Assembly: GCA_900552145.1 (NCBI GenBank)
Contig: URYW01000039.1
Span: forward strand, 1-15,510
Source: an uncultured Collinsella sp.
GTDB taxonomy: Bacteria > Actinomycetota > Coriobacteriia > Coriobacteriales > Coriobacteriaceae
DNA length: 15,510 nucleotides
Reading direction: 5' to 3'
Position 1 is the stretch's first letter; every line of letters begins with the position of its first letter. Below, one piece after another: positions 8,359 through 15,510 of this stretch. The notes beneath the pieces were generated by a model. The model searched no databases, was not told the origin of the DNA, and saw nothing but the letters and a program-made list of their open reading frames with translations. The position numbers were made by a program, and so were the translations under genes.

Positions 8359-8379
8359 ACACAACAGAGAGGAATATCC

Positions 8380-8601
8380 ATGCGTTTCACAATTAAGACT
8401 TCCGGCCTTATGTGCGGCCACTGCGACGCCACCGTCGAGACGGCGCTGCTCAACGTTGCCGGCGTGACCGATGCCGACGCCGATCACGAGACCCAGACTG
8501 TCCAGGTGGAGTGCGCCGACACCGTGACCGCCGAGCAGCTCGCCGCCGCCGTCGAGGGCGCCGGCGAGAAATTCCATGCCCTGTCCGTAACCGCCGCGTA
8601 G
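8380..8601 (+). CDS. copZ: Copper chaperone CopZ (single HMA domain)
   Basis: Small cytoplasmic Cu(I)-binding protein of 73 residues that shuttles copper to CopA or to CsoR. The whole protein is one heavy-metal-associated domain, with the binding motif GLMCGHC (Cys12, Cys15) after the first strand and the usual beta-alpha-beta-beta-alpha-beta length. The ATG at 8380 has AGAGG 7 nt upstream. An in-frame GTG at 8314 would add 22 residues encoded inside the large palindrome and is rejected. A His lies between the metal cysteines (CGHC), a variant also seen in bacterial CopZ proteins. Second gene of the copper operon; csoR follows 135 bp later. Confidence 0.93.
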   Translation: MRFTIKTSGLMCGHCDATVETALLNVAGVTDADADHETQTVQVECADTVTAEQLAAAVEGAGEKFHALSVTAA

Positions 8602-8631
8602 CAGGCGCTGCCTACTCAATCCTCAGAAGTT

Positions 8632-8690
8632 GCGGTGAAATACGGGCAGTTGGGCCGGCCAAGGCCATTGAACAGTACGGATTTCACCGC
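8632..8690 (+). repeat. Hairpin element between copZ and csoR
   Basis: GCGGTGAAAT (8632-8641) pairs perfectly with ATTTCACCGC (8681-8690). The 39-nt interior holds GGCCGGCC-like and CAGTT/GAACAG segments that can pair further. It sits in the middle of the 135-bp gap and no T-tract follows. Possible roles are an mRNA processing or stability element, or a dispersed palindrome. Confidence 0.6.
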
Positions 8691-8736
8691 CACAGACGGG
8701 GGCATCCGGAAGATCGACCAGAAACGAGGACCCGCC

Positions 8737-9009
8737 ATGATGGCAGACCACAAATCGGTGACCCGCATGCTCAAGACGGCACGCGGTCAGATCGACGGCA
8801 TCTTGCGGATGGTCGAGGAGGACCGCTATTGCGTCGATATTTCCACGCAGCTCATGGCCACACAGGCACTCCTCGCGCGCATTAACGCCGACGTGCTTAA
8901 GGCGCATATCGAGGGCTGTGTGACTTCGGCGATCGAATCGGGCGACGAAGACCTCAAGGCCGCCAAGCTCGCCGAGATCGAACGCGTCGTCGACAAGCTC
9001 TCCAAGTAA
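8737..9009 (+). CDS. csoR: CsoR-family copper-sensing repressor
   Basis: All-helical metal-sensing repressor of 90 residues, within the usual CsoR/FrmR/RcnR length. The Cu(I) ligands of the family are present at the exact spacing known from Mycobacterium tuberculosis CsoR (Cys36, His61, Cys65): here Cys32, His57 and Cys61, with Tyr31 before the first Cys as in that protein. This supports a copper sensor rather than a formaldehyde (FrmR) or nickel (RcnR) sensor. ATG 8737 has GAGGA 6 nt upstream; ATG 8740 would shorten it by one residue. A GTG at 8635 in frame lies within a hairpin and is rejected. As last gene of the operon whose promoter carries the G-tract palindrome, it probably represses its own synthesis until Cu(I) binds. 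Confidence 0.94.
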   Translation: MMADHKSVTRMLKTARGQIDGILRMVEEDRYCVDISTQLMATQALLARINADVLKAHIEGCVTSAIESGDEDLKAAKLAEIERVVDKLSK

Positions 9010-9019
9010 TTGGGGCATC

Positions 9020-9066
9020 GGGGACAGGTACGTTTGCACCACATTGGCGCAGATTGACCTGTCCCC
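9020..9066. repeat. GGGGAC-armed palindrome after csoR
   Basis: GGGGACAGGT (9020-9029) pairs perfectly with 9057-9066, and inside the 27-nt loop TGCACC and GGCGCA can pair as well. It starts 11 bp after the csoR stop. No T-tract follows, so I read it as an extragenic palindrome that may also define the operon's 3' end. Confidence 0.7.
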
Positions 9067-9121
9067 CTTGCTCTAAATCGGGTATAAAGGCGTGCAGCAT
9101 ATCGAACGAAAGGCAATTTGC

Positions 9122-9595
9122 ATGAATGACTTTATGAAAGGCCGCAATGGCGCCGACGAACTCACCATCGTGATGGGTTTTGCCGGCATCGTCATCGCGA
9201 TGATCGGATCGATAGCCCGCATCCAGTGGCTCAGCTGGATCGCCATCGCCGTTATCGTGATTGGCGTACTGCGCGGCCTGTCCAATATTCTCGATGCACG
9301 TCGCAAGGAGAACGAGGCCTTTGTCGCCACGACCGCCAATGTTCCCGGCTTGGGCAAGTTCGTCGCCAGCTTGGGCGGCGGCGCTGCAGCGGCCAGCACC
9401 TCACGCGCGGCCGGCACCAGCAAGGAAGACTTTGAGCGCGCCAAGCGCACGGCCAAGAAGATGTGGAAGGGTCGCAAGACCACGGCATACCTCAAGTGCC
9501 CCAACTGCGGTCAGATGCTCTCCGTCCCCAAGGGCAAGGGCAAGATCCGCGTCACCTGCCCCAAGTGCCACGCCAAGATGGAGACGCGCTCCTAG
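9122..9595 (+). CDS. Small membrane protein with C-terminal zinc ribbon, function unknown
   Basis: 157-residue protein. The ATG at 9122 has GAAAGG 8 nt upstream. Two hydrophobic helices lie at about 14-33 and 36-54, making a hairpin in the membrane. A charged and Gly/Ala/Ser-rich stretch follows, then a basic segment (RAKRTAKKMWKGRK, about 106-119). It ends in a zinc ribbon: CPNCG (Cys126, Cys129) and CPKCH (Cys146, Cys149), separated by a Lys/Gly loop. The ribbon and basic linker probably face the cytoplasm and could bind nucleic acid or protein. Such two-helix plus ribbon proteins are common hypotheticals in Coriobacteriia and have no assigned role that I know of. It lies 112 bp after csoR on the same strand, so read-through from the copper operon is possible, but a palindrome separates them and nothing else links it to copper. 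Confidence 0.85.
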   Translation: MNDFMKGRNGADELTIVMGFAGIVIAMIGSIARIQWLSWIAIAVIVIGVLRGLSNILDARRKENEAFVATTANVPGLGKFVASLGGGAAAASTSRAAGTSKEDFERAKRTAKKMWKGRKTTAYLKCPNCGQMLSVPKGKGKIRVTCPKCHAKMETRS

Positions 9596-9617
9596 CCGCT
9601 ACACCATAGGACAAAAT

Positions 9618-9654
9618 AAAAGCCGAGGCCTCGCGCTGAGACCTCGGCTTTTTT
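9618..9654. terminator. Strong intrinsic terminator, possibly bidirectional
   Basis: AGCCGAGG (9621-9628) pairs with CCTCGGCT (9642-9649), followed by TTTTT. Upstream As make an A-tract/T-tract pair, so the minus-strand amidohydrolase gene converging from the right can also use it. It lies 22 bp after the zinc-ribbon stop. Confidence 0.88.
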
Positions 9655-9659
9655 GATTA

Positions 9660-9684
9660 TGACAAAGGGACCGTCCCTTTGTCA
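9660..9684. repeat. 25-bp near-perfect palindrome at the amidohydrolase 3' end
   Basis: Arms of 12 bp (TGACAAAGGGAC and its complement) flank one central base. It ends 3 bp before the stop codon of the minus-strand amidohydrolase and sits beside the terminator. Probably an extragenic palindrome that also protects the 3' end of that mRNA. Confidence 0.8.
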
Positions 9685-9687
9685 CAC

Positions 9688-11058
9688 CTATGCTACGCCA
9701 TCGCGGGCAAGCTCCTCGGCCAACGCCTCGGCAGGCATGGCCATAATCGCGTCGAGCTCGGCGTCCACCTCGGGAATACGCTTCACCTTGAGCTTGCGCA
9801 CCAGATCACCGCGACACATCACGTGCGTCGGCTCACGCAGTGCGCACAGGTCATCGAGCGGGTTCTTGCGCGTCACCAGGATATCGGCGGCCTTGCCGCA
9901 CTCGATCGTGCCAGTATCGCCGCCCAGCCCCAGCAGCTCGGCATTAACCTGCGTGGCTGTATGCAGTGCGAAGGCGTTGCTCACGCCGACATACTTGGCA
10001 AAATAGGCGACCTCGCGCCACATGTCATACTGCGTCACGAACGGGCAGCTTGAGTCCGTGCCAAGGCCCACCTTAACGCCAGCTTCCAGTGCGGCACGGG
10101 CGCTCTCGATGATGCCCGAGCACACGATGTCGCCGTTCTTCTTTTGCGTATCGGTAGAATGGGTCTTTTCCGGGTCGAGCAATACAAACGGCAGCGCCGG
10201 GCTGATAGTGCAGGTCACACTCGGAGCACGCCCCTCGAGCTGCGTGCCCGCGGCGCCACGGTACAGCTCCAAGATTTCGGGTGTCAACGGAGCGCCGTGC
10301 TCAATCGTGTCAACGCCGGCCTCAAGCGCGGCCTTCACGCCCTCGGTACTCTCGACATGGGCCATAACCGGAAGGCCCATATCGTGCGCCGCCTTGCATG
10401 CCGCCGCGGCAACCTCCACTGGCATACGCAGCACGCCCGGCTCGCCCACCTCGGTCGCATCGAACACGCCGCCCGTCACGAACAGCTTAATGACGTCGGC
10501 ACCACGCGCATACAGGTCGCGCACCTGTTCGGCTGCCTCGGCGGGACTGTTGGCCACCTGGGCGAACAGGCCCGCACCATGGCCGCCCGGCACCGTGATG
10601 CCCGTTCCCGGCGCCACCAGGCGAGGACCCTGATACTTGCCGGCATCGATAGCATCGCGCACGGCCAGATCGGCAAACAGCGGGTCGCCCGCGCCGCGCA
10701 CCGTGGTCACGCCGCTTGCCAGTTGTTGTTGGGCGCTGCCCTTGAGAATATGGCGCACGATGGCGCGCCCCACGGGATTATCGAGATTCTTCATCAGCGC
10801 GCCCGCATCGCCCGCCGAAACCGGCTTGCCCGAACCGCACAGATGCACATGCATATTGATGAGGCCTGGCATGAGATACGCACCTGCCAGTTCGATGACC
10901 TCGGCACCCGCAGGCGCCTGCGCCACAGCACTCGGCCCCATCCACGTGATGACGCCGCGCTCAACAGTCACAGCCATATCGGGTTGCGGCTCCATATGCT
11001 CCGAACCATCCAGAATGGTCGCATTGATAAACAGCGTAGAACGATCAGCAGACGCCAT
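9688..11058 (-). CDS. Metal-dependent amidohydrolase (imidazolonepropionase-like family)
   Basis: 456-residue cytoplasmic hydrolase of the amidohydrolase superfamily. The ATG at 11058 has GGAGGAG 6 nt upstream; an ATG 33 bp earlier lacks a site. Metal and catalytic residues in family order: His70-x-His72 (INMHVHLCG), Lys191 in DVIKLFVTGG (the carbamylated bridging lysine of binuclear members), His234 (VMAHVES), His254 (TIEHGAP) and Asp335 (GLGTDSS). A small beta-sandwich is made by the N- and C-terminal ends (ATILDG, AYLMPGLI, GKAADILV). This set matches the COG1228 group, whose characterised relatives include prolidase-like and Arg/Lys dipeptidases and imidazolonepropionase. No hut genes are nearby, so histidine breakdown is not supported; a dipeptidase is the more likely guess. 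The substrate is not readable from sequence. Signal peptide absent. Confidence 0.9.
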   Translation of the reverse strand: MASADRSTLFINATILDGSEHMEPQPDMAVTVERGVITWMGPSAVAQAPAGAEVIELAGAYLMPGLINMHVHLCGSGKPVSAGDAGALMKNLDNPVGRAIVRHILKGSAQQQLASGVTTVRGAGDPLFADLAVRDAIDAGKYQGPRLVAPGTGITVPGGHGAGLFAQVANSPAEAAEQVRDLYARGADVIKLFVTGGVFDATEVGEPGVLRMPVEVAAAACKAAHDMGLPVMAHVESTEGVKAALEAGVDTIEHGAPLTPEILELYRGAAGTQLEGRAPSVTCTISPALPFVLLDPEKTHSTDTQKKNGDIVCSGIIESARAALEAGVKVGLGTDSSCPFVTQYDMWREVAYFAKYVGVSNAFALHTATQVNAELLGLGGDTGTIECGKAADILVTRKNPLDDLCALREPTHVMCRGDLVRKLKVKRIPEVDAELDAIMAMPAEALAEELARDGVA

Positions 11059-11097
11059 ATCGAGCTCCTCCCTCACGATTAACATGAACATTTGTCC

Positions 11098-11103
11098 ATT
11101 ATC
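11098..11103 (-). promoter_or_regulatory. Possible -10 box of the amidohydrolase gene
   Basis: GATAAT on the minus strand, about 40 bp before the ATG. The -35 candidate at 17-bp spacing (GACTTT) is poor. Low confidence. Confidence 0.3.
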
Positions 11104-11206
11104 ACCTAATGCAGCGATCTAAAGTCGAACATATCGGTTAACGGAAGGACGAGGGGATGTGGGGGACGGAATACGTTGCAGCCCCACCCCAGCAACATCA
11201 GGGGAA

Positions 11207-11265
11207 TGTCTCGATCTGTAACAGTTACGGGCCCAAACAGCCGCCAAACGTTACAGATTGAGACA
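11207..11265. repeat. 59-bp palindromic element, copy 8
   Basis: A single copy in the 242-bp gap between the hypothetical gene and the amidohydrolase, both on the minus strand. Arms agree at 15 of 18 positions. It lies about 5.5 kb from the five-copy array, which shows that the family is dispersed rather than confined to one array. Confidence 0.9.
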
Positions 11266-11300
11266 AAGTCAGGGCTGTAGGGCGGCACCAGTCACATCCC

Positions 11301-12008
11301 CTACTCCCATTCTTGTTCGTAGATGTTGAGGGACTTCACGTAGCGCCCCTGGGCGCCCATGATGTCGCGGACCAGGCGCAAGAAGAAGCTGATGCATGAG
11401 GTGTCGAAGCCATCTTCCAGGTCTTCCGGATGAACGGCGCCAGGCCCGTCGACCGCCGTGTCACTCAGGCGTGCGATGTCATACAGATAGAGTTGTCCCG
11501 CCGTCAGCCAGACATCGTCGACGCAGGCGAGGCGCACCGCAATCGCTCCGTCGCTCCAATGCTCCTTTTGCACGATATGTGGGTCGTAGACATCAAAACG
11601 ACGGTCGGTGCGCGTGTCACGCAGCGCAACCATACCAGTCGCAGGATCCTTGTCCAAAATGCCAAAGCGAGAGAAATAGTGCGTGTCGCGTACCTGTTCG
11701 AGCCGTCTGAGCGAAGCAGGCGAAAGCGACGCCGGCGGCTCGTCAACATACAGCTCAAGCAGCGTCTTGCCATGGTAATAGGGACGCTCGAACAGCAGCC
11801 AATCGGTAAATGCCATGTTATAGGCCATGATTTCGTTTTGCGAAGGCTCCTCGCAATAGCTGAGCCATGGATCGACTATCACTTCGAACTGTGTGCGCGC
11901 CGACTCCAAAAACTGAAACTTGCGCAGCATCCAAAACTGAGCCATGTCGGCAATATCGTTACCGACGGCCTCGGTCAGACGTCCCCGGTCCAAAACATGA
12001 TCAGCCAT
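11301..12008 (-). CDS. Hypothetical protein, 235 residues
   Basis: I do not recognise this family. The ATG at 12008 has GAGGAGG 5 nt upstream, so the start is firm and the gene looks real. The protein is rich in aromatic and acidic residues, with no signal peptide, membrane helix or cysteine cluster. The N-terminal half reads like a helical domain (AQFWMLRKFQFLESARTQF at about 23-41, then DWLLFERPY). The centre looks beta-rich, with short strands and turns (FGILDKDPATGMVALRDT, FDVYDPHIV, VWLTAGQLYLYD). It stands alone: a palindrome-bearing gap follows and a 354-bp gap precedes it. The start region can fold so that its ribosome binding site is paired, which suggests translational control. Nothing in the context indicates a role. 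Confidence 0.8.
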   Translation of the reverse strand: MADHVLDRGRLTEAVGNDIADMAQFWMLRKFQFLESARTQFEVIVDPWLSYCEEPSQNEIMAYNMAFTDWLLFERPYYHGKTLLELYVDEPPASLSPASLRRLEQVRDTHYFSRFGILDKDPATGMVALRDTRTDRRFDVYDPHIVQKEHWSDGAIAVRLACVDDVWLTAGQLYLYDIARLSDTAVDGPGAVHPEDLEDGFDTSCISFFLRLVRDIMGAQGRYVKSLNIYEQEWE

Positions 12009-12013
12009 GACAT

Positions 12014-12055
12014 CCTCCTCAAACTGATGAACCTCAATTTGAGCTTACGAGGAGG
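12014..12055 (-). promoter_or_regulatory. Leader hairpin that can pair the RBS of the hypothetical gene
   Basis: On the minus strand the ribosome binding site GAGGAGG (12020-12014) is perfectly complementary to CCTCCTC at 12055-12049. An overlapping alternative pairs CTCAAA with TTTGAG (12043-12038 with 12023-12018). Either form would hide the site from ribosomes. The pairing is seen directly; regulation is inference. Confidence 0.5.
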
Positions 12056-12108
12056 GTGGGCAGCCACTGTCAGCACGGACAAAATAGGCCTCCGGCTGCA
12101 AACCAGAT

Positions 12109-12138
12109 GCTGACCAAACACTTGACGAAAAGCTTGAC
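12109..12138. repeat. Three short direct repeats at 12-bp period
   Basis: GCTGAC at 12109, CTTGAC at 12121 and CTTGAC at 12133 are exactly 12 bp apart, upstream of the hypothetical minus-strand gene. On that strand they read GTCAGC and GTCAAG. They could be an operator array, but the unit is short and chance is not excluded. The rest of the 12056-12297 gap shows no gene that I can support. Confidence 0.35.
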
Positions 12139-12297
12139 CGAAAATGCGCACCGCAACAAAATCGCAGGTAAACATAGACGGCCAACCCGTCCTTTTGAGC
12201 CAGATACCCACAGCCACCACAGAAACAACAGGTGACCACAGCCCAAGAAGTCGACAAATGAACACCCGTACGTCGACAAACGAGCAAATCGCTCGCA

Positions 12298-12351
12298 AAG
12301 AACGTCCCCAACGACTAGACAAAAAAATGACTAGTCATTGGGGACGTTCTT
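12298..12351 (-). terminator. Large hairpin downstream of gltD, probable terminator
   Basis: Arms 12298-12318 and 12331-12351 agree at 20 of 21 positions, with a 12-nt loop. It begins 12 bp after the gltD stop. On the minus strand the loop holds a run of seven Ts and the outer arm is AAGAACGTCCCC. Unlike a textbook terminator the T-run is in the loop, so it may be an extragenic palindrome that also ends or protects the glt transcript. Confidence 0.65.
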
Positions 12352-12362
12352 AAATGACTACG

Positions 12363-13844
<1,482 letters not shown>

Positions 13845-13849
13845 GGCAC

Positions 13850-15510
13850 TTACGCCTCCTTCTTGGTCGAAGCAACAGACCCGGTAGCGGCCACGGGCGC
13901 AACACCCGCGCCAGCCGCACCGCCCGCAACATCAAAGCGAGCGACATCCGCGGCGCTCGCGCGACCGGTCACAATGCCAAACGCCAACTCCTCGGCCTGC
14001 GCATGCGTCTTGCCGGCAGCCTCGCCTGCGGCGACAATCGCCAGCACGCGCTCGTACTCGGTCGGAATGACCTTCACAAAGTGCTTGCTCATCGAGTCGA
14101 AGCTGTAGAGCAGCTTAATGCCGCGCGGGCTCTGCGTCGCGTCCACGTGCTCCTGGATGAGCGCGCGAATCTGCGCCAGCTCGCCGGCCGTCGGGGCCTT
14201 GAGCTCCACGCTCTCATGGTTCACGCGGGCATCGAGCGTGCCGTACTGGGCAAAGACATAAGCCACGCCACCCGTCATACCGGCGGCGAAGTTCTGCCCG
14301 ACCTCGCCCAGGATGAGCGCCAGACCACCCGTCATGTACTCGCAGCCATGGTTGCCGCAGCCCTCGACCACCACGGTGGCACCGGAGTTGCGTACGGCAA
14401 AGCGCTGGCCTGCAAGACCGTTAATGAATCCGCGGCCGCTCGTGGCACCAAAGAACGCCACGTTGCCCACGATGATGTTCTCGTCGAACTTGTAGGTCGC
14501 ATGCGGGTTGGGGCGCACCGACACCTCGCCGCCCGAAAGGCCCTTGCCAAAGTAGTCGTTGGCGTCGCCGCACACGTTGAGCGTAATGCCACGCGGCAGG
14601 AAGGCGCCAAAGCTCTGACCGGCCGAACCATCGCAATCGATGGTGATGGAGCCGGCGGGCAGTCCCTCGGGATGTGCCTTGGTCACCGCGTTGCCCAAGA
14701 TGGTGCCAACGCAACGGTTGACGTTGGCGATATCGGCGCGGAAGCGAATCGGGCGCAGGTGAGCACGGGCATCGGCCGTATAGGGCACAAACAGCGTGGA
14801 GTCGAGCGTCTTGTCGAGCTCGCTGTCGGCAGCCATCTGGGGCAGGAAGTGGCGACCGTCGGCACCCGGGATATGGGCACCGAACTCACAGGTCGCGCTC
14901 GCCAGCACGGGCGACAGATCGAGCAGGTTTGCCTTGCGGATGCCCGGGACCTCGATCTGGCGCAAGCACTCGGGATGGCCGACCATTTCGTCGACGGTGC
15001 GGAAGCCCAGGCTCGCCATGACCTCGCGCAGCTGCTCGGCAACAAAGAGCATAAAGTGCTCAACGTGCTCGGGCTTGCCGCGGAAGCCGTGACGCAGGCG
15101 GCAGTTTTGCGTCGCGATGCCGGCCGGGCAGGTATCCTGCTGGCAGTCGCGCTGCATGAGGCAGCCCATGGAGATGAGCGGCATGGTCGCAAAGCCAAAC
15201 TCCTCGGCACCCAGCAGGCAGGCAACGGCGACGTCGGTGCCGTCCATGAGCTTGCCATCGGCCTCGAGCACCACGCGTGAGCGCAAACCGTTTTGCAGCA
15301 GCGTCTGCTGGGCCTCGGCAAGGCCAAGCTCCAGCGGCAGACCCGCGTGCCAGATAGAGTCGCGCGCAGCGGCACCCGAGCCGCCATTGTGGCCGCTGAT
15401 CAAAATCTTGTCGGCAGCGCCCTTGGCCACGCCGGTGGCGATGGTGCCGACGCCGGCCTCGCTGACCAGCTTGACCGACACGCGCGCGCCGGGGTTGGCG
15501 TTCTTAAGAT
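13850..15510 (-). CDS. gltB: Glutamate synthase large subunit, C-terminal part (N-terminus beyond right edge)
   Basis: The C-terminal 552 residues of the large GOGAT subunit; full proteins are about 1500 residues, so the glutaminase and central domains lie outside the window. Seen here: the end of the FMN-binding synthase barrel (VKLVSEAGVGTIATGVAKG and ISGHNGGSGA), and the 3Fe-4S cysteines in the family spacing C-x5-C-x4-C (CLMQRDCQQDTC). The GXGXG beta-helix domain follows, with repeated Gly motifs (DGSAGQSFGAF, GDANDYFGKGLSGGE, GATSGRGFINGLAGQRF, EGCGNHGCEYMTGG). The last 25 residues are an Ala/Gly/Val-rich tail ending STKKEA. The reading frame stays open to the window edge. It forms an operon with gltD, 5 bp downstream. 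Confidence 0.97.
   Translation of the reverse strand, partial: LKNANPGARVSVKLVSEAGVGTIATGVAKGAADKILISGHNGGSGAAARDSIWHAGLPLELGLAEAQQTLLQNGLRSRVVLEADGKLMDGTDVAVACLLGAEEFGFATMPLISMGCLMQRDCQQDTCPAGIATQNCRLRHGFRGKPEHVEHFMLFVAEQLREVMASLGFRTVDEMVGHPECLRQIEVPGIRKANLLDLSPVLASATCEFGAHIPGADGRHFLPQMAADSELDKTLDSTLFVPYTADARAHLRPIRFRADIANVNRCVGTILGNAVTKAHPEGLPAGSITIDCDGSAGQSFGAFLPRGITLNVCGDANDYFGKGLSGGEVSVRPNPHATYKFDENIIVGNVAFFGATSGRGFINGLAGQRFAVRNSGATVVVEGCGNHGCEYMTGGLALILGEVGQNFAAGMTGGVAYVFAQYGTLDARVNHESVELKAPTAGELAQIRALIQEHVDATQSPRGIKLLYSFDSMSKHFVKVIPTEYERVLAIVAAGEAAGKTHAQAEELAFGIVTGRASAADVARFDVAGGAAGAGVAPVAATGSVASTKKEA

Noticed and set aside
8314..8379. GTG at 8314 as an earlier copZ start
   Set aside because: The extra 22 residues would be encoded by the palindrome, are not part of an HMA domain, and the site lacks an RBS; ATG 8380 has one.
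8635..8736. GTG at 8635 as an earlier csoR start
   Set aside because: It lies inside the hairpin stem; the added residues do not match the family, and ATG 8737 has an RBS and gives the normal length.
11159..11187. GTGGGG/CCCCAC stem as a terminator for the hypothetical gene
   Set aside because: The stem is 6 bp with a 17-nt loop and no T-tract on the minus strand; too weak to call.
12045..12322. Minus-strand frames in the gap between gltD and the hypothetical gene
   Set aside because: Two overlapping frames of 88 and 115 residues are open, but both start in the terminator hairpin region, lack an RBS and are Cys/Ser/Val/Phe-rich without recognisable pattern; one also runs into the next gene.

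Overview
The window looks like chromosome from a high-GC Gram-positive bacterium of the class Coriobacteriia, most likely a Collinsella-type gut actinobacterium. The basis is high GC with GC-rich third positions, AGGAGG-type ribosome binding sites, the domain style of the proteins (for example a kinase ending in a DUF6273-like domain) and many intergenic palindromes. The assignment is an impression from sequence style, not from a search.

Layout. (1) 1-1510, minus: N-terminal 503 codons of a DEAD-box RNA helicase, running off the left edge. (2) 1511-2098: a gene-free stretch with a probable helicase promoter and long leader, two copies of a 59-bp palindrome, and the promoter and ribosome binding site of the next gene. 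(3) 2099-5317, plus: a signalling pair, an FHA-domain protein followed by a membrane-anchored serine/threonine kinase with a C-terminal DUF6273-like domain. (4) 5318-5889: five more 59-bp palindromes at a strict 80-81 bp period, a half copy, then the copper operon promoter with a CsoR-type operator. (5) 5890-9009, plus: a complete copper-resistance operon of CopA Cu(I) P-type ATPase, CopZ chaperone and CsoR repressor, with a large hairpin in each internal gap. (6) 9122-9595, plus: a small membrane protein with a C-terminal zinc ribbon, closed by a strong terminator. (7) 9688-11058, minus: an amidohydrolase. (8) 11301-12008, minus: a 235-residue protein I do not recognise. (9) 12363-15510, minus: glutamate synthase, gltD complete and gltB cut by the right edge.

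How the genes fit together. CsoR should sit on the operator upstream of copA and release it when Cu(I) binds, giving a self-regulated operon in which CopZ delivers copper to CopA. GltB and GltD form NADPH-dependent GOGAT. The FHA protein is a plausible phosphothreonine-binding partner of the kinase beside it.

The most unusual content is between the genes. A family of imperfect palindromes, each exactly 59 bp (eight full copies and one half), occurs in three intergenic regions. Two of these regions bracket the FHA-kinase pair. Other palindromes with GGGAC-type arms, a 102-bp hairpin and an RBS-sequestering structure add to a dense set of intergenic structures.
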